DNA of 64,000 nt, taken from assembly GCA_963817375.1 (NCBI GenBank), contig CAWFOB010000002.1, positions 62,001 to 126,000 of the forward strand. The letters run 5' to 3'. This document shows positions 43,328 through 51,623 of this stretch, piece by piece. This stretch comes from JACVRM01 sp963817375. GTDB lineage: Bacteria; Actinomycetota; Thermoleophilia; Gaiellales; Gaiellaceae. Position numbers and translations under genes: made by a program. The notes under the pieces are model-generated. The model had not been told where the DNA came from, ran no database searches, and saw only the letters and a list, made by a program, of their open reading frames with translations. Each line of letters starts with the position of its first letter. Within the stretch, counting starts at the first letter, position 1.

Positions 43328-44540
43328 ATCGCGCGCGGCGGTCGCGGCCGGGCTCGCGACCGCGCTGCTCACCCTCGTCGCCGCCCTGCTCGCCTGGCCG
43401 GACGGCTCCATGCTCGAGCCGCTGCACGGCGGCCACCCGCGCGGCGACACGACCTGGTCGTGGGCGTTCCTCGCCCTCGCCGCGGTTGCGCTGCTTGCCT
43501 CCGTCGCCGGGTCGTCGCTGCTCCGCCGGCGCACCGCGCCGCTCGCGGCGGTGGCCGTCATCGCGATGGCGGTGCAGCTTGCCCCGCTGGCCGGACCGCT
43601 CCTGATCTCGACGGACGCGTGGACATACTGGTCGTACGCCCGCCTCGCCGTCGTGCACGGCGAGAACCCGTACCGCGCCGTGCCCGCGGACGAGCCCCGC
43701 GACGCCGCCCTGCCCTGGGTCGGCACGTCGTGGCGGAAGACGTCCTCGATCTACGGCCCCGCGTTCACGCTCGCCTCGGAGCCCGTCGCCCGCGTTGCCG
43801 GCACCTCTGCGACCCGTGCCGCGTGGCTCTTTAGGGCGCTCGCCGCGCTCGGGATGCTGCTGGCGACGCTCGCCGCGACGCGGGTGGCGCGGAACCCCGT
43901 CTTCGCCTGCGCGTTCGTGGGCTGGAACCCGGTCGTCGCGCTGCACGCGGCGGGAGGCGGCCACAACGACGCGTGGGTCGCCGCGCTCGTGGCCGGCGCG
44001 CTGGCCTTCGCCGCGGCCGGCCGGCGGCAGCTCGCCGGAGCGGCCTGGGCGACGGCGATCCTTGTCAAGTGGGTTCCGGTGCTGTTGCTCCCGCTCCGCG
44101 CGCTCGAGGCGCGCCACCACGGGCGGCGCGTCCAGCACCTCGGGTTCGCCGGCGCCTTCGCGGCGATCGCCGCCATCGCCACGTGGCGCTACGGCACCGG
44201 CTGGCTGCACGCCCTCGAGCCGGTCGTGCGCAAAGCCGGCGAGCAGACGAGCTACGCCGTGCCGTCCCGGATCGCCGAGCTCGGCGTCCCGCGCCGCCTC
44301 GCCACCGGTGCGCTCGCGCTCGTCTTTGTCGCGGCCTACGTCTGGCTGGCCCGCCAGGCGGCCCGCGGCCGCGCCCGGCTGGGGCTCACGTCCGCGTTGC
44401 TGCTTTTGACAACGCCATGGCTCGTGGTCTGGTATCTGGCGTGGCCGGTCACACTCGCCGGCTCGGAGGAGGACCGCACGGCGCAGTGGCTCACCGTCGC
44501 GCTGTCGGTGTACCTCTTGCCGCAGGCGATCCCGCTCTGA
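43317..44540 (+). CDS. polytopic GT-C mannosyltransferase-like protein
   Basis: About 400 residues with around eleven membrane helices, similar to GT87/MptB-like polyprenol-phosphomannose-dependent transferases. The first extracytoplasmic loop reads ISTDAWTYWSYARLAVVHGENPY, and a later WNPVVALHAAGGGHNDAW is typical of the family. The start is unclear: the first ATG in frame (43410) would lose the first membrane helix, and the only upstream candidates are a CTG at 43317 overlapping the end of the penicillin-binding protein gene. Its 3' end overlaps the convergent DUF2079 gene by 50 bases. Confidence 0.7.
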   Translation: MTSRSRAAVAAGLATALLTLVAALLAWPDGSMLEPLHGGHPRGDTTWSWAFLALAAVALLASVAGSSLLRRRTAPLAAVAVIAMAVQLAPLAGPLLISTDAWTYWSYARLAVVHGENPYRAVPADEPRDAALPWVGTSWRKTSSIYGPAFTLASEPVARVAGTSATRAAWLFRALAALGMLLATLAATRVARNPVFACAFVGWNPVVALHAAGGGHNDAWVAALVAGALAFAAAGRRQLAGAAWATAILVKWVPVLLLPLRALEARHHGRRVQHLGFAGAFAAIAAIATWRYGTGWLHALEPVVRKAGEQTSYAVPSRIAELGVPRRLATGALALVFVAAYVWLARQAARGRARLGLTSALLLLTTPWLVVWYLAWPVTLAGSEEDRTAQWLTVALSVYLLPQAIPL

Positions 44541-45921
44541 CAAAGAGCAGGACGCCGTGGTCGGAGGCGACCAGGCGCCAGCGCGGGTTGCGGCGGAGCG
44601 CCGCGACGGCACGGGTGCCGTCCTCGCCCGGGCTCGCACGGTCGAGGATGCTCGGCCGCGTCGCATCGACGGCGACCCAGTCGACCCCGTCCGTCCGCGG
44701 GAAGCTGAGGATCCGCCGCCGCGCCGAGAGGTGCGCGCCCAGCGTGTTGGTGGCACTCACCGCTGCGCCTGCCGGCACGCGGGCGAGCACGCGCCGGGCC
44801 GCGTCGTCGTGCGCCGACACCGAGATCAGCTCCCGCGCCCGGTGCTTCCACGGCAGTGCCCCCAGGTCGAGGTTCGCGATAAGCCCGGCGGCGACGGCGA
44901 CGCTCGCCACGATCGCCGCGGGCTGTCCGTAGCGCGCGAGTCGCTTCGCGCCGAAGACGGCCGCGACGACGAGCCCGGGCGTCACGCCGGCCGCGTAGTG
45001 CTGCTCGATCGACTGCTGCGTCGTGACCGACGAGAGCAGGTTGAGCGCGATCTCGGGCACGGCGATCAGGAGCGCGAGCGGGGCGAGCAGCGAGAGCCCG
45101 GCGAGCGGGAGGATCAGTGCGAGGAGGTAGCGGATGCCGCGCGCATCGAAGGCCTTGCCGAGCACGACGCCGGGGTCGGTGACGAGCTTCTTCAGCACGC
45201 CGCCCGGCGTCCCGCCGACTGCCCGGTACCGGCCCAGGAACGGCGACGGGCCCTCGTGGAAGTGCGGCACGACGACGTCCACGGCGATCGCCGTCGCCGC
45301 CACGCCGAGCACGGCGATCACGACGCCGGCGCGCAGCCGGTGGTGCGAGACGCCGTACCAGACCCCGGCCGCGGCGATGACGAGCCCGATCTCCTCCTTG
45401 CCGAGCGCGGCCAGGACGGCGAAGACGGCGAACATGGCGAGCCTGTCCTCGTCGAGGTACCAGAGCGCGAAGAGCAGCAGCGGGCAGCTGAGCACGACCG
45501 GGTGGAACTCGCTCAGCGTCGCCCACTGGATCGGCGGGTAGAGCAGGTAGGCGAGGGCGAAACCGAGCGCCGCCGTCTCCGAGCGCAGGTGCTTGCGCGC
45601 GAGCCAGAACACCGGCAGCGCGCCGAGCGCGACGGCGACCGCCTGCACCGTGAGCAGCAGCTCGGGGCGGGGCCAGACCCACCACGCCGGCGCGAACGCC
45701 GCCAGCAGCGGGTCGACGTGCGAGCCCAGGCGCGAGACCTGCTCGCCCTGGAGGTTCGTCATCTGGAGCGGGTGGCCGTGCGCTGTCGACCAGACCGCCT
45801 GCACCATGTTGCCGAGGTCGAAGCGGCCGGTCTCGAAGGCGCGGTGGCGGAGCGCGGACAGGGCGGCGAAGCCGGCCCCGTAGGCCGTCATCGCCGCCCA
45901 GAGCAGCCGGCGGGCGGTCAC
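44491..45921 (-). CDS. DUF2079 polytopic membrane protein
   Basis: A 476-residue protein of the DUF2079 family, with an N-terminal set of about nine membrane helices and a soluble C-terminal part. Conserved features are RFDLGNMVQAVWSTAHGHPLQ near the N-terminus and HVDPLLAAFAP. Relatives resemble GT-C glycosyltransferases, but no substrate is known. Start ATG or GTG at 45921 overlaps the downstream end of the glycosyltransferase gene at 45918, so the two are coupled. Confidence 0.75.
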   Translation of the reverse strand: MTARRLLWAAMTAYGAGFAALSALRHRAFETGRFDLGNMVQAVWSTAHGHPLQMTNLQGEQVSRLGSHVDPLLAAFAPAWWVWPRPELLLTVQAVAVALGALPVFWLARKHLRSETAALGFALAYLLYPPIQWATLSEFHPVVLSCPLLLFALWYLDEDRLAMFAVFAVLAALGKEEIGLVIAAAGVWYGVSHHRLRAGVVIAVLGVAATAIAVDVVVPHFHEGPSPFLGRYRAVGGTPGGVLKKLVTDPGVVLGKAFDARGIRYLLALILPLAGLSLLAPLALLIAVPEIALNLLSSVTTQQSIEQHYAAGVTPGLVVAAVFGAKRLARYGQPAAIVASVAVAAGLIANLDLGALPWKHRARELISVSAHDDAARRVLARVPAGAAVSATNTLGAHLSARRRILSFPRTDGVDWVAVDATRPSILDRASPGEDGTRAVAALRRNPRWRLVASDHGVLLFVRAGSPAARGTPTARR

Positions 45922-46964
45922 AGGAGAGCCTCGATGAGCGAGCGCCAGCGGCGGCCGAGCACCTCCTCGCTCGCGTGCTCGCGGTAGGCGGCGAGGCCTC
46001 CTGCGCCGAGGTCACCTGCGTTCTCGCAGACGCGCGTGACGGCCGCCGCCAGCGCCTCGGCGTCGCCGGGCGGCACAAGTAGGGCGCTCTCGCCGTCGAC
46101 CAGGAGCTCGCGTGCCGCCGCCGTGTCGCCCGTGACGATCGGCGTCGCGCAGGCGATCGCCTGGAAGGCCTTGTTCGGGATCACCCGGGACGCCTTCGCC
46201 GACGTGCCGAAGACCCCGAGCGCGCAGGTTGCGCGGTGCAGCTCGCCGGGCAGCTCGGCGTACGGCACCCACGGCACGTGCTCGACGTTCAAAGGGCGGT
46301 CGTCGAGCAGTCCGCGGAGCTGCCCGTCGCCGACGATTCGGAAGCGGAGCTCAGGGGCGAGCCGCGCGGCGGCGAGGATCGTCTCGAGTCCGTGGAGCGG
46401 GATCAGCTTGCCGACGAAGAGCACCGTCGCCGGCTCGCGCTCGACCTCGGCGGGCATGAAGAGGCGCTCTTCGGCGCCGACGAAGCACACCTCCACCCGC
46501 GCGAGCCCGGCCAGCTCCGCCATGTGCTCGGCGTTCGCGTGCGTGTCGGCGACGACGAGGTCGGCCGCCCGCAGCGCCCCGCGGTCGAGCCGCCGCAGCG
46601 CCCGGGCTGCCGCGCTCCCCTCGCGGAAGCGGCCGCGATCCTCGACCAGGGTCTCCCACAGGGAGACGAGCGGGTTGAACACCACGGGCGCGTGGCCGGC
46701 CACCCGCCGCGCCGCCGCGAGGTCGAGGTGGCCCGGGTAGCCGACGAGCACGGCGTCGGCGTCGGTCCGCGGGCCGAGCGCCAGCCGCACTTCGGCGGCG
46801 AGGAGCCGCAGGACGGTGCGCGTCCCGGCGCGCCACTGCTCGCCGCCCGTCCACACCGGCTCGTGGCGCTCGGCGACCTCGACGCCGGCCCGCCGCAGGG
46901 CGGCCGCGACCTGGGCGTTGCGCGGGTAGTCGCGCTCGTAGGTCCCGAAGAACAGAACCCGCAA
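45918..46964 (-). CDS. GT4-like glycosyltransferase
   Basis: A 348-residue glycosyltransferase of GT-B fold (GT4/GT1-like). The N-terminal domain begins MRVLFFGTYERDYPRN; the C-terminal nucleotide-sugar domain contains TVLFVGKLIPLHGLETILAAA, VPWVPYAELP and the ribose/phosphate-binding AFQAIACATPIVTGD. GTG or ATG start at 46964. Between a GT2 gene and a DUF2079 gene, it probably takes part in cell-envelope glycan or glycolipid assembly. Acceptor unknown. Confidence 0.8.
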   Translation of the reverse strand: MRVLFFGTYERDYPRNAQVAAALRRAGVEVAERHEPVWTGGEQWRAGTRTVLRLLAAEVRLALGPRTDADAVLVGYPGHLDLAAARRVAGHAPVVFNPLVSLWETLVEDRGRFREGSAAARALRRLDRGALRAADLVVADTHANAEHMAELAGLARVEVCFVGAEERLFMPAEVEREPATVLFVGKLIPLHGLETILAAARLAPELRFRIVGDGQLRGLLDDRPLNVEHVPWVPYAELPGELHRATCALGVFGTSAKASRVIPNKAFQAIACATPIVTGDTAAARELLVDGESALLVPPGDAEALAAAVTRVCENAGDLGAGGLAAYREHASEEVLGRRWRSLIEALL

Positions 46965-46967
46965 CCG

Positions 46968-47906
46968 TCAGCCGACGATCTCGTCGACGAGCGCGTCCAC
47001 GCGCTCGCGATCGCCCGTGCGCTCCTCGTGCAACGAGGTCACGAGCTCGCCGATGAGCCCGAGCGAGAACAGCTGGATGCCGACGACGACGAGCAGCACC
47101 CCGAGCGTGAGCAGCGGGCGCTGGCCGATCGCCTGCCCCATCAGCTTCACGACGGTCAGGTAGGCGAGCAGTACGAACCCGATCCCGCCGAACAGCAGCC
47201 CGAGGCCGCCGAAGAGGTGCAGCGGCCGGTAGCGGTACCGGCCCATGAACGTGACCGTCAGCAGGTCGAAGAAGCCGCGCAGGTAGCGCTCCATCCCGTA
47301 GCGGGAGCGGCCGTGACCGCGCGGGCGGTGGTTGACGGACACCTCCGCCACGCGGAAGCCGCGGTAATGGGCGAGCACCGGGATGAAGCGGTGGAGCTCG
47401 CCGTAGAGCCGGAGCCCGCGCAGCACCTCGGCGCGGTAGGCCTTGAGCCCGCAGTTGAGGTCGTGCAGGCGCAGGCCGGAGATGCGGCCGGTCACGCTGT
47501 TGAAGACGCGCGAGACGACCCGCCGCCGCAGCGGGTCGCGGCGCCGCGTCTTCCAGCCAGACACCAGGTCGAAGCCCTCGTCCAGCTTGGCGAGCAGCCG
47601 GGGGATCTCGGCCGGGTCGTCCTGGAGGTCGCCGTCGATGGTCACGACGACGTCGCCGGCCGCCTCGGCGAAGCCGGCGGCGAGCGCGGCCGCCTTCCCG
47701 AAGTTCCGCCGGAGCCGGACGATGCGAATGCCGGGCTCGCGGTCATGGAGCTGCGTGAGCGCGCCGAACGTCCCGTCCGACGACCCGTCGTCGACGAAGA
47801 GCACCTCCCACTCCGTGCCGAGCGGGTCGAGGGCGGCGCGCAGCTCGCCGAAGAGCGGCTCGACGCTGTCTTCCTCGTCGTGGACGGGGACGACGACGGA
47901 GATCAC
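46968..47906 (-). CDS. GT2 glycosyltransferase, ArnC/DPM-like, membrane-anchored
   Basis: A 312-residue GT-A enzyme of family 2 with two C-terminal membrane helices (about 232-258 and 265-290), the layout of polyprenol-phosphate glycosyltransferases such as ArnC and GtrB. The nucleotide-sugar site contains VPVHDEEDSVEPLF, FVDDGSSDGTF and VTIDGDLQDDPAEIP (DxD). It may charge undecaprenyl phosphate with a sugar for the GT-C enzymes encoded nearby; that is an inference from family and context. Three bases separate it from the GT4 gene. Confidence 0.85.
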   Translation of the reverse strand: MISVVVPVHDEEDSVEPLFGELRAALDPLGTEWEVLFVDDGSSDGTFGALTQLHDREPGIRIVRLRRNFGKAAALAAGFAEAAGDVVVTIDGDLQDDPAEIPRLLAKLDEGFDLVSGWKTRRRDPLRRRVVSRVFNSVTGRISGLRLHDLNCGLKAYRAEVLRGLRLYGELHRFIPVLAHYRGFRVAEVSVNHRPRGHGRSRYGMERYLRGFFDLLTVTFMGRYRYRPLHLFGGLGLLFGGIGFVLLAYLTVVKLMGQAIGQRPLLTLGVLLVVVGIQLFSLGLIGELVTSLHEERTGDRERVDALVDEIVG

Positions 47907-47923
47907 GCGCGAACCCTAATCAT

Positions 47924-48095
47924 CGTGGGGGAACCCCTGGTTCCCCCACGGGGCCCCCTCCTTGAGGGCGGGGACTGGGCTCGTGTGTTGCAGGAGCCGC
48001 CATTTCGCTCGCGGCTCCCGTCGTTGCCTCTCCGCCGCGAGCCTCTCGCCGGAGCAAGTCCGGCTTCGGCGGCGGATGGTCGTGGTCTGCCGAAG
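47924..48095 (+). repeat. dispersed intergenic repeat, copy A
   Basis: This copy fills the 204-base gap between the GT2 gene and the sortase gene. It starts with a 21-base palindrome (47927-47947, GGGGGAACC ... GGTTCCCCC) and ends in a 38-base core (48041-48078) containing the hairpin GCCGGA/TCCGGC and CGGCGGCGG. Both cores recur exactly, in reverse orientation, at 54280-54450, at the same 114-base spacing, while the middle has diverged. The remainder of the gap shows nothing else. It lies downstream of the sortase gene in the direction of transcription. Confidence 0.8.
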
Positions 48096-48110
48096 GCCGC
48101 GCGCAGTTGG

Positions 48111-48863
48111 CTAGTGAGACAACGTATGACGGCCGAGCGCGGCGAGCTCGGTGCCGCTGTACCGGTACGCCGCGCCGTCCCACGGCTTGACGCTGACGGG
48201 CCGTGCATAGGCGATGTAGCGGTGGGTGGCGAAGAAGCGCGGGTGGCACGCCTGGAGCGCGACCACCTCCCGGCCGCGCGACTTGAGCACGGAGAGGTCG
48301 TTCGCCCCGACGATGCGGTGCCCGGTGATCCGGTACTTGAAGACGCCGTAGGGCAGCTCGAGCGTCACGAGGTCGCCCGGCTGCAGCTTGTCGATGCTCC
48401 CGAACGGCGCGAGGTACGTCGTGCGATGCCCGGCGATGTAGATGAGCTTGCCCTCGCCGGGCAGGAAGGACTGCAGGTCACGCGCCGGCCCCTTCTTCAG
48501 CGTGTCGGTGTCGGTGCCGTTGACGAAGATCATGTTCAGGCCGAGACGCGGGACCTTGATCCGGCCGATCGGGTCGCCCTCGTGGAGCGAGACCCGGTAG
48601 CGGCGCGCAGCCGCGGCGATCGACAGCTCGTACGCGGCCAGGTTGCGCTTCTTCTTGTGCACGATCACACGCGGCGGCCGGTACTCGGCCACCCGGTGCG
48701 CGTACTCGCTGCGCAGCTGCCGCTGCTCCCACTTGGTGTAGAGCGCGGTGAACGGGTCCTGCCACTGCCAGACGAGGACGACCCACGCGAGGACGAGCAC
48801 CCCCGACGTGATCAGCGCCGTCCCCAGCCACCGGAAGGCGGTCCGCATGGACATCGAACTCAT
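48111..48863 (-). CDS. class D/E-like sortase
   Basis: A 250-residue sortase transpeptidase that attaches sorting-signal proteins to the cell wall. One N-terminal membrane anchor (about 11-31). The catalytic histidine is in IAGHRTTYLAPF, the cysteine in VVALQACHPRFFA and the arginine in THRYIAYAR. ATG 48863 was chosen because it overlaps the TGA of the upstream gene as ATGA; other in-frame ATGs follow. No LPXTG-type substrate was recognised in the window. Confidence 0.85.
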   Translation of the reverse strand: MSSMSMRTAFRWLGTALITSGVLVLAWVVLVWQWQDPFTALYTKWEQRQLRSEYAHRVAEYRPPRVIVHKKKRNLAAYELSIAAAARRYRVSLHEGDPIGRIKVPRLGLNMIFVNGTDTDTLKKGPARDLQSFLPGEGKLIYIAGHRTTYLAPFGSIDKLQPGDLVTLELPYGVFKYRITGHRIVGANDLSVLKSRGREVVALQACHPRFFATHRYIAYARPVSVKPWDGAAYRYSGTELAALGRHTLSH

Positions 48864-50704
48864 TGTGCGCGAGATGCGGGCAGATGGAGCCGACGGGCAA
48901 GCGCGACCGCTCCGACGCGCTGCCGCTCGCCGCGGCTCGGGTACGGCGCGTAGCGCCCGAAGGCCAGCGCGCCGACCTGCGCGGCGGCGGCGAGCCACGC
49001 TCCGGCGGCCAGCACGGCGACCGGCGGGATCCAGCGGACGGCGGCCAGCTCGGCGAGGTACCAGGGCGCGTCGAAACCCAGCCCGAAGCGGAATGCGAGC
49101 GACCCGAGCAGGAGCAGCGGCCCCACGAACCCGGCCGCGTAGAGCGCCGCGCGGAGCCAGACGCCGGCGGTGCGCACCTGTGCGAGCCACAACCACGCGT
49201 GCAAAGAGGGCAGGAGGAAGAGGAGGACGTAGGGGTTCGTAAGGAGCGCCGCGGCGGAGACGCCGAGCGTGACCACGAGCGCCGTGGCGTAGCCGGCGAC
49301 CTGCTCGCCCGGGGCGGGCGGCGGGCCCGCGAGCCGCAGCCGGGCGACGAGCCAGCCGGCCGCGAGCAGGACGAGGTACACGGTGATCGCGCCGAGCGGC
49401 CAGTCGCCGACGGCCGGGGAGAAGGGCGAGAGCGGCCGGGGCTCGCCGTCGATCCAGAGCCCGGCGCCCGCGAACAACCAGAAGAGCACGACGGCGTAGA
49501 GCCAGAAGCCGAGCCGGCGGCCCTGCGCCCGCGCCGCCCCCTCGAGCGGCAGCGTCAGCCGGCGCCGGCGCCGCAGCATGTCGAGCGTCGCCAGCAGGAC
49601 GGGCAGCGTCAGCGCGATCAACGCCGTCTCCACCGCCCATCCGGCGACGATCCGGCTACTGCCGACGAGCACGTAGCTCGATGGGTTCGTGTCCAGCACC
49701 AGGCCCTGGTCGATCGAGTCGATGACCGACTGCGCCGCGGAGCCGATCTGGCCCTCGCGGAAGGTGGACAACGTCTCGGGCCCGTCGCCGAAGGGCTCCG
49801 GCGGGCGGACGTTCGCGGTCGTCAGCGTCAGCGCCGGGATCCCGCGTTCGAGGAATGGGCCCTGGTCGTACAGCGTCAGCGGGAAGGCGAGGTCGACCAG
49901 CTGGCCGAAGATGCCGGTGTGCCGCGCTCCGCGGCCGCTGATGTCGTGGATCCGCGCCATGGCGGTGGCGACGAGCGCCGGCGCCGGGGAGCGGCCCGGC
50001 CCTCCGGCGAAGTCGATGCGCGGCCGGGCGTGCCCGCCCATCGCGACGAGGTTGACGACGGCCAGCGTGCGGGGCTTGACGCTCGGGCTGGCGGCGTAGT
50101 GGTCGGCGCCCAGGCTGCCGGAGGCGCCGCCGTCCGTGGACACGAAGATCAGCGTGTGCGTCGGCCTCAGTGCGCCGCCGCCCGCCGTCGCCGGCGCCGA
50201 GCCGTACAGGCGCGCGAGCTCGAGCAGCGCGGCCGTGCCCGAAGCGTTGACGTCCGCGCCGGGGCCGGTGCCCGCGTCGTCGCGGTGGGCGGTCACGACG
50301 ATGGCCCGCGCGGTCTCCCCGCGGCGCACGGCGAGCACGTTCATGAGCGGGACGCGGCCGCGGCCGGGAATGGTCGCCTCGAAGCGGTCGCGCCGCACGG
50401 CATAGCCGTATGAGGCGAGCTTGCCGGCGACCCAGTCGGCGGCACTGTCGGCCCCGCGCGTGCCGGGCGCGCGGTCCGGGTACTGCGTCGCCAGCTGACT
50501 CGCAAGCGCGGCCGCGGAGCGGCTGTCGAAGGCAGGCGGCGGCGGCGCAGGCAGCGCCTGGGGGCGCGTGACCGCGAACGAGACGGCGAGCACGACGAGG
50601 AGCGCCGCCGCGAGCGTGACGCGGTAGAGGCGCCCGTTGACCGGCTGGTCGAGCTTCCCGGCCCGCCGCTGGCGCCGCGGAGAGCCGAGGACAGGTGCCT
50701 GCAT
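48860..50704 (-). CDS. M28-like membrane protein with degenerate active site
   Basis: A 614-residue protein: one N-terminal membrane helix (about 28-46), an M28 aminopeptidase-like domain (60-330) and about seven C-terminal membrane helices. The first metal ligands are present (VVTAHRDDAG and GPGADVNASG), but the usual GEExGLxGS reads DGGASGSLG, NLDMIG reads NLVAMGG and the histidine of SDHxxFxxxGIP reads YDQGPFLERGIP. Three of five zinc ligands and the catalytic glutamate are therefore missing, so it is probably not a peptidase. It overlaps the sortase gene and may be a partner of it. Confidence 0.75.
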   Translation of the reverse strand: MQAPVLGSPRRQRRAGKLDQPVNGRLYRVTLAAALLVVLAVSFAVTRPQALPAPPPPAFDSRSAAALASQLATQYPDRAPGTRGADSAADWVAGKLASYGYAVRRDRFEATIPGRGRVPLMNVLAVRRGETARAIVVTAHRDDAGTGPGADVNASGTAALLELARLYGSAPATAGGGALRPTHTLIFVSTDGGASGSLGADHYAASPSVKPRTLAVVNLVAMGGHARPRIDFAGGPGRSPAPALVATAMARIHDISGRGARHTGIFGQLVDLAFPLTLYDQGPFLERGIPALTLTTANVRPPEPFGDGPETLSTFREGQIGSAAQSVIDSIDQGLVLDTNPSSYVLVGSSRIVAGWAVETALIALTLPVLLATLDMLRRRRRLTLPLEGAARAQGRRLGFWLYAVVLFWLFAGAGLWIDGEPRPLSPFSPAVGDWPLGAITVYLVLLAAGWLVARLRLAGPPPAPGEQVAGYATALVVTLGVSAAALLTNPYVLLFLLPSLHAWLWLAQVRTAGVWLRAALYAAGFVGPLLLLGSLAFRFGLGFDAPWYLAELAAVRWIPPVAVLAAGAWLAAAAQVGALAFGRYAPYPSRGERQRVGAVALARRLHLPASRAQ

Positions 50705-50713
50705 ACGGCGGGC

Positions 50714-50719
50714 TATAGT
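50714..50719 (+). promoter_or_regulatory. candidate -10 element for the two-component operon
   Basis: TATAGT in the 54-base gap between divergent genes matches -10 at five of six positions, 40 bases before the response regulator ATG. The -35 would fall inside the first codons of the M28-like gene, and none is convincing. Confidence 0.3.
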
Positions 50720-50758
50720 AAGGACAGCTGCGGTGCGAGGGCGCAGCCCATAGAGACG

Positions 50759-51457
50759 ATGCCCGACTCCGCGACCATCCTTCTCGTCGACGACGAGGAG
50801 TCGCTGCAAAAGCTGCTGACGTTCCCGCTTGCCCGGGACGGCTTCCGTGTCGTGCCTGCGCACGACGGCGAGGAGGCGCTCGACCGCTTCGCGCAGGAGC
50901 GCGTCGACCTGGTCGTCCTGGACGTGATGCTCCCGAAGCTGGACGGCCTCGAGGTCTGCCGGCGCCTGCGCGCGACGTCGAGCGTGCCGATCCTGATGCT
51001 GACGGCGCGCGACGACGAGCTCGACAAGGTGCTCGGTCTCGAGCTCGGCGCCGACGACTACATGACAAAGCCGTTCTCGGTGCGCGAGTTCAGGAGCCGC
51101 GTGCGTGCGCTCCTCCGCCGTGCCTCGACACCGCGCCACGAGCCGGGCGCCGAAGAGATCATCGAGGCCGACGGGCTCAAGATCGACCCCGGCCGCCGGC
51201 GCGTCGACGTCCGCGGCGACGAGGTGACGCTGACGTACGTGGAGTTCGAGATCCTGCGCGCGATGGCCGAGCGGCCGGGCCGGGTCTACACCCGCCAGGC
51301 GTTGCTCGAGCGGCTCTGGGGCGACTCCGACTACCGCGACCCGCGCACGATCGACGTGCACGTGCGCCACCTGCGGGAGAAGCTCGAGCACGATCCGCGG
51401 CGGCCGGAGTACATCTTCACCGTGCGCGGCGTCGGGTACCGCTTCCGGGACGTCTAA
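50759..51457 (+). CDS. OmpR-family response regulator
   Basis: A 232-residue DNA-binding response regulator. Receiver domain: acidic pair D11-D12, phosphoacceptor D55 in LVVLDVMLPKLDG, and K104 in DDYMTKPFSVRE. A winged-helix domain follows with VDVRGDEVTLTYVEFEIL and the recognition region DPRTIDVHVRHLREKLE. It pairs with the histidine kinase downstream. Its TAA stop codon is the first three bases of a palindromic MITE-like element, so the original C-terminus may have been altered. Confidence 0.93.
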   Translation: MPDSATILLVDDEESLQKLLTFPLARDGFRVVPAHDGEEALDRFAQERVDLVVLDVMLPKLDGLEVCRRLRATSSVPILMLTARDDELDKVLGLELGADDYMTKPFSVREFRSRVRALLRRASTPRHEPGAEEIIEADGLKIDPGRRRVDVRGDEVTLTYVEFEILRAMAERPGRVYTRQALLERLWGDSDYRDPRTIDVHVRHLREKLEHDPRRPEYIFTVRGVGYRFRDV

Positions 51458-51621
51458 GAGCCCGTCCGGGGCGTCGCGACGGTGGATGGCACGCGGGACA
51501 GGTCGCGAGGCAAGGACGCAGGGAGCGTGAATATCCGGGCATATTCGCGCGACCGAGGACGCGGCCTCGCGGGCTGTCACGCCTGCCAGGCGCCCTCGTC
51601 TACGCCCCGGACGGGCTCTTA
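51455..51621 (+). mobile_element. MITE-like palindromic element between response regulator and kinase
   Basis: A 167-base near-palindrome. The left end TAAGAGCCCGTCCGGGGCGT (51455-51474) is repeated without mismatch in reverse at 51602-51621. Inside, the arms remain partly complementary up to the centre, ATATCCGGGCATAT at 51531-51544. Both ends carry TA, as IS630/Tc1-type insertions leave. No open frame of its own. It provides the stop of the response regulator and ends two bases before the kinase ATG, which therefore has no Shine-Dalgarno motif. Confidence 0.75.
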
Positions 51622-51623
51622 AC

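Noticed and set aside
41130..44540. A genuine bifunctional penicillin-binding protein/mannosyltransferase fusion
   Set aside because: The junction peptide in this frame is arginine-rich shadow sequence, whereas the other frame gives a normal proline/glutamine tail with a stop just before the membrane protein. Kept only as a finding to be checked.
47920..48249. A small gene in the gap before the sortase gene
   Set aside because: The open frame on the minus strand overlaps the end of the sortase gene and runs through the dispersed repeat; no start with a ribosome site and no recognised domain.
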